A stretch of 64,000 bases of DNA from the NCBI GenBank assembly GCA_039621445.1, contig CP154955.1:21069823-21133822 (forward strand), given 5' to 3'. Below the pieces are notes generated by a model. The model worked only from the letters and a program-made list of their open reading frames with translations. It was not told the origin of the DNA and ran no database searches. The position numbers and the translations under genes are program-made. Origin of the DNA: Euglena gracilis (taxonomy: Eukaryota > Euglenida > Euglenophyceae > Euglenales). The first letter of the stretch is position 1; every line of letters begins with the position of its first letter. This document shows, piece after piece, positions 9,269 through 18,139 of this stretch.

Positions 9269-9582
9269 TTTCCTCTAACCACTGACCGCGGACGTGCACG
9301 GCACTCCATACAACCTTTTGTACTTTACACCCATAGTATCTACCGGCGACCTGTGGCCGCACAGGGAGTCATGAGGAGTTTCTCCTTGTGGCAAGGGCCA
9401 AAAGAGACGTCTCCCTGGGCCCGGGGCACGGTCTGGGTGAAGCTGTGCTACCCGCCGTGATGATGACCACATTCTTCTTCTTCGGTGGGTTTTTTCCGTC
9501 TCAAAGCGAAACGATCAGGCGTCTGGCAGGTTTTATAAAAGAGCGGTATTAATCCATTCGATATTACTACCGAGCGGTATTT

Positions 9583-9958
9583 TCATCCCCCCGGGGGTGT
9601 TCCCCCCGTGACCCCCCCGTGACCCCCCCGTGACCCCCCCCGTGACCCGAACAAGGACCCTTTTCGGCGAAATTTTGTCGGGAAAATATTGGCTGGTGAT
9701 GCCTAATTTGATAAAATTCTGGGGCAGATTCCTGATTTTGAGGCGTAAATTTGTCAAATTTGGGCTTGGTGATTCCTAATTTGGTGTCAAAATCCTAATT
9801 TTAGGTGTGGGGATTCCTAATTTGTGGAATTTTTCTCCAAAAATTCCGACTCGGTGATTCCTAATTTTGCCACCAAAAATGTGGGTGTTCCCCCCGTGAC
9901 CCCCCCCGTGCCCCCCCCCCGTGACCCCCCGTGACCCGAACCCCCCCCCCGGTACCAC
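9583..9958. repeat. Poly(C) GTGACCC element, copy 1
   Basis: It opens with repeated CCCGTGACCCC words, then GACCCTTTTCGGCGAAATTT, and a degenerate tandem of GATTCCTAATTTTG/GATGCCTAATTTG. It ends in a second set of GTGACCCCCC words. Homologous sequence lies inside 11174-11884 (+) and 15850-17177 (opposite orientation). Noncoding. Confidence 0.6.
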
Positions 9959-10186
9959 TCTCCCGTACCATCCCTCAAAAAAAAAACCACGTGCACACAC
10001 CAAACACACACACGCACACACACACACATACCAGCCACCACGCCCTCCGCCTCTCACCCCCCAACGTACCTCACACAACATCCGCCAAGTTTCTCCTCGC
10101 CCCTCCGTCTCCCCTGCTACCAAGGCCGCTCGGCTTTACCCGCCTTCTCGTGTACCTCAGACAGTCCGCTGCTTCCGATTCTGTAT
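9959..10186. other. No gene; CA-rich microsatellite stretch
   Basis: ACACAC-rich sequence near 9995-10030 and C-rich unique sequence. No recognisable gene. Confidence 0.5.
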
Positions 10187-10262
10187 ATAGCCCTCCCCTG
10201 AACACTCAAATCCAGTAGGCTGTGCCACTGGTCGGTGGACTCGGCTCGCCCCACCACCGGGG
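10187..10262 (-). repeat. Three-copy conserved block, copy 2
   Basis: Reverse complement of the block at 1328-1412 and 20644-20730. On the minus strand it continues into GGGCTATATACAG, a weak TATA-like stretch. Confidence 0.6.
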
Positions 10263-10266
10263 GACA

Positions 10267-10366
10267 CCATGACAAGTCGGACATTGGCCCGGTGGATGTC
10301 ACTGCCCAGCGGATGTGCGTCAGTGCACAGTGGGGAAGTGTCACTGCCCGGTGGATGTGCGTCAGT
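10267..10366 (-). repeat. 21-bp minisatellite, short array
   Basis: Units of GATGTGCGTCAGTGCCCGGTG type, the reverse complement of the dispersed CACATCCACCGGGCAGTGACG unit. The array is cut by the element at 10367-10793 and resumes at 10794. Confidence 0.7.
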
Positions 10367-10793
10367 CATAGCTGGCACTTCGTTTAAAACGAAGTAAAAA
10401 AAAACACGGTTTTTTTAAAAAAAACATGTTTTTTTTTAAAAAAAACAACAAAAAAAAACGCCATTGAGGGTCCAGGGCAAAAAATTTTTGCCTTTAATTT
10501 TAGCTTTTTTTGCCCATCCTCGGTCAGAGAAAAACACCAAATTTGGGATGTTTGGAATGGTTTCAAGCCAAAATGGCAGCAAAATGCCCTGTTTTGACCA
10601 TTCTTGTTGAAGACAACCAAAAGTACTGGTTTTCAAGTCATTTGAGCTAAGATTGGTTCACCCTTGCGATCAAAGGCAAAATTTGGACCATCATTTTCCC
10701 CTTTGTTTTTTTTGCCGTTTTTTTTTGCCCGTTTTTTAATAAAAAACAAAAAACAACGTTTTTTTTAAAAAAAACAAAAAAACGCCAGCTATG
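10367..10793. mobile_element. AT-rich TIR element CATAGCTGG...CCAGCTATG (427 bp, 8-bp TSD)
   Basis: The ends are CATAGCTGGC and GCCAGCTATG. GCGTCAGT is duplicated at 10359-10366 and 10794-10801. The interrupted host is the 21-bp minisatellite, whose unit is restored when one TSD copy is removed. The interior holds T/A homopolymers and unique stretches shared, inverted, with 28761-29157. No ORF of its own. The 8-bp duplication fits hAT-like transposition. Confidence 0.75.
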
Positions 10794-10801
10794 GCGTCAG
10801 T

Positions 10802-11173
10802 GCCCGGTGGAAGTGTGTTAGTGCCATGGCGTCGTGCCAAGGCGTTCTATGTACAACATGTACAAAAATCGGGCAAAGCGGGTAAACAAGGCGTGCCGAT
10901 GTTACAAACGAGTGCAAGTGAGTGTGCTTGTGCGGGTGTGGGAGAGAAGGTCAAAGGCAAAATGAGCAAAGCTCATCTATAGTGTGGGATGTCCCTTGCA
11001 GTCCTCGGTAAGGTTTGTGCTTTCTAGCATTTGTGCGATCTGCCGGAAGAGGGTAAGCGCCAGTACCTGGTAGCTCTCGGCTTGGCGTGTGGAGCGGATG
11101 TCGCCCTGGTCCCAAGAGGTCGCACGTTTGATCATCCTGGTCAGCAGGGTCGCGCTTTCTGGGCCCAGGCCGC
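10802..11173. other. No gene; LINE-tail-like sequence
   Basis: A short minisatellite remnant, then sequence resembling LINE tail with the inverted hairpin ATGAGC-AAA-GCTCAT at 10962-10976. No coding feature recognised. Confidence 0.5.
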
Positions 11174-11694
11174 AAGGTTGACGGCTTGTTTTTTTAAAAA
11201 CAAAAAACATGTTTTTTTAAAAAATATGTTTTTTTAAAAAAAACAAAAAAAACGTCATGGAGGGTTTGGGGGGAAATTTTTTTGCAATGTATTTTTCGGA
11301 AAAAGTTCATTTTTTATCTCAGCAGCATTCTTTTTTTGTGTTTTTTTTTTTGGGTTGGAAGCATGATTTTTTGCACCAGAAAACACAGATTTGGAAATAT
11401 TTTCACACATAAAAAAAACTTTAGAGGGGGCATTCCCCCCGTGACCCCCCCCCCCAACCCAACCTAAGACCCTTTTCGGCCATTTTTTTTCTGAAAAAAC
11501 TTGGCCGGTGATGCCTAATTTGACAAAATATTCATGTAGATTCATAATTTTGAGGCATAAATTTTGCAAAATTTGGAATGGTGATGCCTAATAAATACTA
11601 ATTTTAAGTTGGGGAATTCCTAATTGGGAGCCTAAAAAGGATTTTTTCCCCAAAAATTCGTTTTCGGTGATTCCTAAGTTAGCCACCGAAAGTG

Positions 11695-11728
<34 letters not shown>

Positions 11729-11884
11729 TGACCCGAACCACCCCCGAAAAATTTTCCTCGAAAAATGGTGATTTCGCAAGGAAAAAGGTCAATTTTTGCT
11801 TTTTCAAAAAAAATTTTTTTTGCGTTTTTTTAAAAAAGCATTTTTTTTTGTTTTTTTATAAAAAACAAAAAAACGTCAACCCTA
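11174..11884. mobile_element. AT-rich Mutator-like MITE, copy 1 (711 bp, 9-bp TSD)
   Basis: The ends are AAGGTTGACGG and ACGTCAACCCTA, flanked by CCAGGCCGC (11165-11173) and CCAGGCTGC (11885-11893), a 9-bp duplication with one mismatch. Long T and A runs lie next to both ends. The interior holds a GTGACCC poly(C) segment with a run of about 30 C at 11697-11727. It serves as an empty-site reference for the nested element at 16246-16938. Confidence 0.75.
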
Positions 11885-12400
11885 CCAGGCTGCCCCATGT
11901 ACCCCATGTATCACGGAGACCACGGCCGTGGCCTGGCAGCCAGCACAGACGGACGGAGTGTCTGCCAGAGGCAGGCCCAGCCACCACTTCAGCCCCAGTC
12001 GGTAATCCATCGGTCGATGACGGTGTGTAGAGTGTCGTGTGGAGGTACCGCCGGAGGGTGAATTTTTGCGCGGCAAATGCCTGAACAATCATGGCGGGTA
12101 GCACAGCTTCACCCAGACCATGCCACGGGCCCAGGGTATCGTCTCTTTTGGCCCTCGCCACAAGAGGAACCCCCTTGTGACTTCCTGTGCCGTCACAGGT
12201 CGCGGGTAGGTTATACCGCTGGTAGTGTACACTGCGGGTACGACCATTGTTGGTGGTTAGTTGGTTAGGAGAGAGTGGGCAAGACCCATACTCTGTATAT
12301 ACCACGGCGGGGGGGGGGTGTTGGGAATTTGCCTGGCGGGGCGTGTTTGTGTCTGGTGCGCCTGCTGAGAGGCAAGTGGGCAAGACCCACTTTCCACACG
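11885..12400 (-). repeat. Inverted LINE 3' tail with two hairpins
   Basis: On the minus strand: hairpins at 12376-12390 (GTGGGT/GCCCAC) and 12275-12289 (ATGGGT/GCCCAC, weaker), with ACACAAACACGCC between them. Block X (ACCTGTGACGGCAC...GTGAAGCTGTGCTACCCGCC) follows down to about 12090. This is the same order as at 8700-9460. No ORF is attached. Confidence 0.6.
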
Positions 12401-13044
12401 TGACCCCCCCTATATGTCATCCCCCCCCCCAATTGTCGCCCCCCCCCCACCCCTTGGGGGGGCGACAATTAGGGGGGGGGTTACCCATGGACCCATGGAC
12501 GGGTAGGGTAAATTGAGTAACCCCCCCCTAATTGTCACCCCCCCCTAATTGTCGCCAGGGGGGTCAAAACGCTCCCGGGGGGGGGTGCCATTTAGCAGGG
12601 GGGGGGGAATGCGCTCGCCCGGCCTCGGAAAAAATGCGCAAAAATGCGCAAAAAAATGCGCAAAAAATGCGCATTTTTGGAAAAAATGCGCAAAAATGTG
12701 CAAAATCCGAGAAAAAATGCGCAAAAATCACGAAAATGCAAAAATTACCCAAAAACATGCAAAAATGGCACCAAATTTGAAGAAATTATGTTGAATAATG
12801 AGGAAAATGTACGTTTCAAAAAAAGTCAAAAATTTCAAATTTTTGCAAAAAAATTGCAAAAATGGTCAAAAAATGCGAAAATTTTGGAAAATCACGAAAA
12901 AAATGTGCCAAAAAGCAAAAAAAATGTGCTGAAAAAAACGAAAAAATGCGCAAAAATGCGCATTTTTGGAAAATTTGAAAAAATGCGCAAAAAATGCGCA
13001 AAAATGCGAAAAAAATGCGAAACGCATTTCCCCCCCTGCATTTA
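12401..13044. repeat. Poly(C)/word element (ACAATTAG word) with ATGCGCAAAA-rich core
   Basis: C and G runs separate copies of a CTAATTGTCGCC/GGCGACAATTAG word in both orientations (12430-12565). An AT-rich core is built from AAAAATGCGC units (12630-13020), and CCCTGCATTTAGGGG closes it. Parts match 28480-28560 in inverted orientation (GGGTCAAAACGCTCC, CCATGGACCCATGG). Noncoding; the ORFs across it come from the repeats. Confidence 0.6.
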
Positions 13045-13571
13045 GGGGGGGGCGGCACGGGGCAGTGCAAAGCTTTGTCTTGAATCTGACACAACGAGCT
13101 GGCTTCCCTGCACGTCGAGAGGAAAAAGCTGAGGATGGAACACGACCGGGTGATGTTTTTATCACTCGTTTCGACGCAAATGGTCTCGCAGCCATTGATG
13201 TCACAATGAGGCACCCACTTGCACCCTCCGGGTCACCTCCAGCTCAGGTGGACAATTGGCACAATCGACAGGAAGAAGACAAAATCGCCAAATATGGGGA
13301 GCCTTTCAAGCGACGAGGTTGGACATTTGTCCCACTGGTGATGGACTGCTACGGTGGCATGAGTGAAGCAGGCCAAGGATTCGTCTCCACCTGCATCCGC
13401 CTCCAAACAAGCCAACATAACGGCTGGGAGAGGCGGGGTGTGGAGGCCAGTGCATGGCAGGGGCTTGGAATGGCTTTCATGCGCGAGTTGGCACGACAAC
13501 TCGCATGGGGACAGTGTCCTGAGCAACTGCTTGATTGCAGTAGCGCTGGTACGCATTCCCCGTATTTCTGA
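13045..13571 (+). pseudogene. LINE-C fragment: endonuclease-like domain
   Basis: An open frame reading FVLNLTQRAGFPARREEK, then TRPGDVFITRFDANGLAAID and VTMRHPLAPSG, then RRGWTFVPLVMDCYGGMSEA and MRELARQLAWGQCPEQ, ending THSPYF stop. This is the PD-(D/E)XK-like end of a LINE polyprotein, about 60-70% alike to LINE-B by eye. The 5' part is missing and G-run sequence abuts it at 13045. LINE tail Y begins within the last codons (GCTGGTACGCATTCCCCG), tying the tail to the ORF end. Confidence 0.8.
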
Positions 13572-13980
13572 GTGTGACTTCATCCAGTGCACCTGCCACC
13601 TCTATCACCTCTACCACCTTCGGTGGCCCACACAGAACAATGGCCACGGGACCATCTTTCTTACCTGCCACACTCGGACGGCTCTGAAACCAAAACCCCA
13701 GGAAAAATCAGCAAATGACACAAACACGCCAACAGTGGCAAGCAAAGCACACACCCCCCCCTCTCTCCCCGCCGTATATATTGAAGATGGGACTTTCCCA
13801 TTTTCCTCTAACCACTGACCGCGGGACATGCCTTTGTACTTTCTGTACTTTACACCCATAGTATCTACCGGCGACCTGTGGCCGCACAGGGAGTCAAGTT
13901 TCTCCTTGTGGCGAGGGCCAAAAGAGACGTCTCCCTGGGCCCGGGGCACGGTCTGGGTGAAGCTGTGCTACCCGCCGTGT
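13572..13980 (+). repeat. LINE 3' tail of LINE-C (Y, hairpin, X)
   Basis: Nearly identical to 9024-9460. Block Y is followed by the hairpin ATGGGA-CTT-TCCCAT at 13787-13801 after CGTATATATTGAAG. Block X ends GCTACCCGCCGTG at about 13980. Confidence 0.7.
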
Positions 13981-14074
13981 GAATACCTCCTGGTACCCCT
14001 GCACCCCCCCCAAAAAATGAAAGGAAAGGTTTCACCGATTTTATCTGTCTTTCAGAGCATTTTCCATGAACTGC

Positions 14075-14503
14075 ACCACCCTAATCCACCGGGCAGTGAC
14101 GCACATCCACCAGGCAGTTGCGCACATCCGTCGCCGGGCAGTGGCGCACATCCACCGGGAAGTAATGCTCATCCACCAGGCACTGACGCACACTCCACCG
14201 GGCAGTGACACACATACACCGGGCAGTGATGCACATCCAATGGAGAGTGTCGCTCATCCTCTCGGCACTGATGCACATGCATTGAGCAGTGAAGTGACGT
14301 ACCAGGCTGTGACGTACATCCGCAGTGACGCACATCCACCGGGCAGTGACGCACATCCAACGGGCAGTGGCGCACATCCGCCGGGCAGTGACGCACATCC
14401 ACCGGGCAGTAACGAACATCCACCGGGGAGTGACGCACATCCACCGGGCAGTGGCGCACAGCCAACGGGCAGTGGCGCACATCCGCCGGGCAGTGACGCC
14501 ATT
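14075..14503 (+). repeat. 21-bp minisatellite array (CACATCCACCGGGCAGTGACG)
   Basis: About 20 units of 21 bp (7 codons), with point variants. All frames stay open, so ORFs of HPPGSDA or THIHRAV heptads appear on both strands. These are by-products of a 21-bp period, not proteins. Similar arrays lie at 17303, 19726, 24408, 25178, 27095 (+) and 10267, 25510, 30835 (-). Confidence 0.85.
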
Positions 14504-14869
14504 GGTGTAGGAACTGGGGGGGCGGGGGGGGGCGACCGCCCCTCCGAGATTTTTTCGCCCCCCCGAGAAAATTTTCAGAAAAGTTGTCTCTCGCCCTCCC
14601 CGACGCCCCCCCCCCGAATTTTTTAGTGTTTTTTTGAACACGAGTTCCAACTGTTAGACATCGCTACCGTCTCGCCGCCCTTCGGGCGGCCAACCAAGCC
14701 CAAAACTCATGGATTTGAAGGGAAAATAGCACTACCGTCCAGCCGCCCTTCGGGCGGCAATGGATTTTTTTTGTTCCATTCAAAATGGCCCGGAGGGGGC
14801 GGGTTTTGGGAGGCAATCTCTTTTTGCTTGCCGCCCGTTGGCAGCTTCCAAGTTATAATGGATTTGTGC
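14504..14869. other. No gene; poly(C) sequence and UUCG-loop hairpins
   Basis: G/C-run sequence ending CCCCCCGAGAAAATTT is followed by two GCCGCCC-TTCG-GGGCGGC hairpins (about 14678-14696 and 14738-14757), each after ACCGTC. A relative lies at 23306-23335 (inverted). No coding feature. Confidence 0.55.
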
Positions 14870-15249
14870 AAGGTTGACGGCTTGTTTTTCTTTGAAACAA
14901 AAAAAACATGTTTTTTTGAGAGAAAAAAACAAAAAAAACGTCTTGGAGGGTTTGGGTGAAAAAAAATTTTGAACATTTTTTTATGTCTTACGTTGCACCC
15001 ACGAAATACAGGGCAAGCGCCGGGCCTCAATTCATGGTTACAAAGGAATGAAGGGTCTGGAAAAACTGAAAAAAAAACGTCACTTTGATGACCAAAAAAA
15101 TGACTTTGGAACTTTTTCCTCAAAAAAGGCCATTTTGCAAGGAAAAAGGCCAATTTTTTCTTTTCCCCCCAAAATTTTTTTTTGCTTTTTTTTTTTAAAA
15201 AAAACAATTTTTTTTGTTGTTTTCAAAAAAACAAAAAACGTCAACCCGG
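14870..15249. mobile_element. AT-rich Mutator-like MITE, copy 2 (380 bp, imperfect 9-bp TSD)
   Basis: It starts AAGGTTGACGG and ends ACGTCAACCCGG. The flanks GATTTGTGC (14861-14869) and AATTTGCGC (15250-15258) agree at 7 of 9 positions. Terminal T/A runs are as in the other two copies. Noncoding. Confidence 0.65.
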
Positions 15250-15355
15250 AATTTGCGCCATGATGCCAAAAAAATTCCACATTTTTTTGTCGCGTTCAAT
15301 GCCTTCTTTCAAAAAAGCGCAACCGTCTCGCCGCCCGGGCAGCAAAAAGAAAACA

Positions 15356-15386
<31 letters not shown>

Positions 15387-15849
15387 ACATTGGTAAATAA
15401 TACCCCCCGGGGTATTATTTTTTTGCCCGAAGTCTCGGCCCGAGGGGGGGCATTATTTTTCCAAATTTTTCGAAATTTGTCGAAGTCCCGTAAAACCCAA
15501 AATAGCACCCAAATCCCCCTTTGGGGTCAATTTTTGCACTTTCTTCTGAAATTTACCATTTTTTGGAGGTCAGATGAGCCAGAAAAATCCATTTTTTTCA
15601 TAATTTGTTGTCAGAAATTGTGATTTTTACCTACATTTTCAGGTCAAAAACCCAGGCCTTCAGCCCGAAACCGGGGAGGGGGGTATTATTTCGGCGGCCG
15701 AAGTCGGACCCCAAGGGGGGGGGTATTATTTGGGGGGGGTATTATTTGGGGGTTATTATTTGGGGGGGTTAACAGGTTTTTTTTTTAAGTCCGGCCGAGC
15801 CCCCCCCCCCCCACCCGGGGGGGATCCCCCCAGGGGGGAGTGGGATACA
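15250..15849. repeat. CA microsatellite and poly(C) element with AAATAATAC word
   Basis: A (CA)n tract lies at 15351-15385. From 15395 to 15782 an element repeats GGTATTATTT words between G runs. It shares a unique core (TTGTTGTCAGAAATTGTGAT) with the oppositely oriented copy at 53158-53538. No gene. Confidence 0.6.
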
Positions 15850-17177
15850 GGGTTGACGTTTTTTTAAAAAAACGCAAAAAAACATGTTTTTTTTGAAATA
15901 GCAAAAATTCACCTTTTTCCTTGCGAAATGACCATTTTTTTGAAGAAAATTTTTCGCGGGTGGTTCGGGTCACGAGGGGGGGGGGTCACGGGGGGGTCAT
16001 GAGGGGGGGGGGTCACATTTTCGGTGGCCAGATTAGAAATCACCGAAAACGAATTTTGGGAAAAAAATCCTTTTTACGCTCCAGAATAGGAATCCCCCAA
16101 ACGAAAATTAGGAAATCTGCCGGAATATTTTGTCAAATTAGGCATCACCGGCCAAGTTTTTCAGAAAAAATGGCCGAAACGGGTCTTCGGTTGGGTTGGG
16201 GGAGGGGGGTCATGGAGGGAACACCCCCTGTGAAGTTTTTTTTTACACCTAACGCCCGTTTCTTTCGCACTCCACACCGTATTTATTTGCACTTTTGGTC
16301 AATATTTTTGCACTTTATCTCAAAAATGTTTGCACTTTTCAAAAATTTGTTCGCACGTTATCTCAAAAATGTTTGGCACTATATCTCAAAAATATTTGCC
16401 TACGTTCCGAAAATTTTTGCACACGGATCGGGTGTTTTGCACTTTTGCCCTTAAGTCCGCGCCTTAGGTGCAGGGACTCAGAACAGGTTTTGCATCTAAG
16501 ACGCCGGACTTCAGGCATGAGGTCTGTGTCTTGAGACGGAGACCATCCAAAGTGCTGCGTCTTGAATAATGATTTTGTTGGAACCCCCCAAAATCGACCA
16601 AAATGGTTCAAAAAGCAGAAATGAATGGTTTGAAGCGGAAATGTCATTGCTGCATAAAGCCGATTGACCGCAGAATTTGTCCATTTCATTTTATGCGTCT
16701 TGAGACACTCAAACGGCATGGATCTTTTTCCGTTGTTCAGTGCAACACTTTTTTCATTGTGCAAAAATAAAATGACGGAGGGCAAAAATTTTTTTAGCAA
16801 GTGCAAATATTTTTGGCGGCGGAGTGCAAAAATTTTTGACAGCTCTGGGCAAATTTTTTTGTGGGCGATGGGCGAAAATTTTGACGGTTTGGGCAAACAT
16901 TTTTGTTGGCTGTGGGCAAACATTTCGGACGTTAGGTGTAGATGTGTGAAAGTATTTCCAAATCTGTGTTTTCTGGTGCGAAAAATCATGCTTTCAACCC
17001 AAAAAAATGCACGTTGTAGAGATAAAAAATGCACTTTTTCCCAAAAAAAACATTGCAAAATTTTTTTCTCCCAAACCCTCTATGACGTTTTTTTTTTGTT
17101 TTTTTAAAAAAAACATATTTTTTTTTAAAAAAAACATGTTTTTTTTTGTTTCAAAAAAAAACAAGCCGTCAACCTTG
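15850..17177. mobile_element. AT-rich Mutator-like MITE, copy 3 (1328 bp, 10-bp TSD) with nested insert
   Basis: The ends are GGGTTGACG and CGTCAACCTTG. GTGGGATACA is repeated exactly at 15840-15849 and 17178-17187. It is in opposite orientation to copy 1 and is split by the TA-flanked element at 16246-16938. Without that insert, both halves align with 11174-11884. Confidence 0.8.
16246..16938. mobile_element. CACCTAACG TIR element, copy 1 (693 bp, TSD TA), nested
   Basis: The ends are CACCTAACGCCCG and CGGACGTTAGGTG, flanked by TA at 16244-16245 and 16939-16940. The interior repeats TTTGCACTTTATCTC-type and GGGCAAACATTTTTG-type phrases. The empty site is visible at about 11400-11415 inside copy 1 of the Mutator-like MITE. 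A second, 3'-truncated copy is at 29166-30052. No ORF. Confidence 0.8.
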
Positions 17178-17302
17178 GTGGGATACACTGAAATTTTTTG
17201 AAAAAGTGCTATTTTTGGAATTTTTCTGTTTATGGCCGGCGCTGATTTCGATTCGGGCCCAGGATCTTGCCCCCCCGAGAAAAAATTGTTTCTACACCGA
17301 TG

Positions 17303-17890
17303 AGTGACGCACATCCGCCGGGCAGTTGCACACATCTGCAGGGCGGTTGCGCACATCCACCGGGGAGTGACGCTCATCCACCGGGCGGTGATGCACATCC
17401 ACTGGCCATAGGTACACATCCACCGGGCACTGACGCACATCTGCCGGGCAGTGACGCACATCCACCGGTCAGTGCACGCACACCCAGTGACGCACATCCA
17501 TCGGGCAGTGACGCAGATCCACCGGGCAACGACGCACAGCCACCGGGCAGTGATGCACATCCACCGGGCAGTGACGCACATCCACCGGGCAGTGACGCAC
17601 ATCCGTCGGGCATTGACACACACCCAATGGGGAGTGTCGCACATCCTATGGGCAGTGACGCACATCCACCGGACAGAGGCACACATCCGCCGGGCAGGGG
17701 CGTACATCCAGTGACGCACATCCACCGGGCAGTGGCGCACATCCACCGGGCACTGACGTACATCCACCAGGCAGTGACGCACATCCAGTGACAGACATGC
17801 ACCGGGCAGTGTCGCACTTTACACCGGGCAGTGACACACATCCACTTCGTAGTGACACATCCATCGGGCAGTGACGCACATCCACCGTGC
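17303..17890 (+). repeat. 21-bp minisatellite array
   Basis: About 28 units. The left boundary is CCCCCGAGAAAAAATTG, as at 24370. The right end is interrupted by the element at 17894-18128. Confidence 0.85.
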
Positions 17891-17893
17891 AGT

Positions 17894-18128
17894 GGGGGGT
17901 CGGCACACCCCTCCCCCCCCCTCACCGACCCCCTCGCCACGCCATTTTACCCCCCCTCCCCCCCCCTTTTCAGACCCCCTCGCCACGCCATGTCAGCCAC
18001 GCCAAAGAAAATTTTCTTGGAAAACCCCCGCACACCCCTCCCCCCCATCCGGGACCCCCTCGCCACGCCAAAACCCCCCCCCCCCCCCCCCCCTAGCCGG
18101 ACGGCTCGCCACGGCGTGCCGACCCCCC
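17894..18128. mobile_element. GGTCGGCAC MITE, copy 1 (235 bp, TSD AGT)
   Basis: Inverted ends GGGGGGTCGGCACAC and GCGTGCCGACCCCCC, flanked by AGT (17891-17893, 18129-18131) inside a minisatellite unit. The interior repeats ACCCCCTCGCCACGCCA. A second copy is at 44654-44862, and related words occur at 33850-33930. Confidence 0.75.
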
Positions 18129-18139
18129 AGTGGTGCATA

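Larger units (their letters stand above)
8351..9460 (+). repeat. LINE 3' tail repeats (blocks Y, hairpin, X), tandem
   Basis: Block Y starts TACGCATTCCCCGTATTT and continues (9024 on) TGAGCGTGACTTCATCCAG. Units carrying ACACAAACACGCC and a TATATATTGAAG-hairpin follow. Block X reads GCGACCTGTGGC ... GGGCCCGGGGCACGGTCTGG ... GCTACCCGCCGTG (8888-9010 and 9345-9460). The same order follows the LINE-C fragment at 13546-13980 and appears inverted at 11885-12400. The link to LINE ORF ends makes a 3' UTR likely, though tandem promoter-like monomers are another reading because each hairpin is preceded by a TATATA-like stretch. Confidence 0.65.

Noticed and set aside
8906-9460. Repeated VWVKLCYPP peptide as a conserved protein
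   Set aside because: It comes from LINE tail block X, is not kept in one frame across copies, and lacks a consistent start.
11697-11727. Run of about 30 C as an assembly gap filler
   Set aside because: Poly(C) runs recur at element ends throughout with specific flanks, so most are real, although exact lengths may be unreliable.
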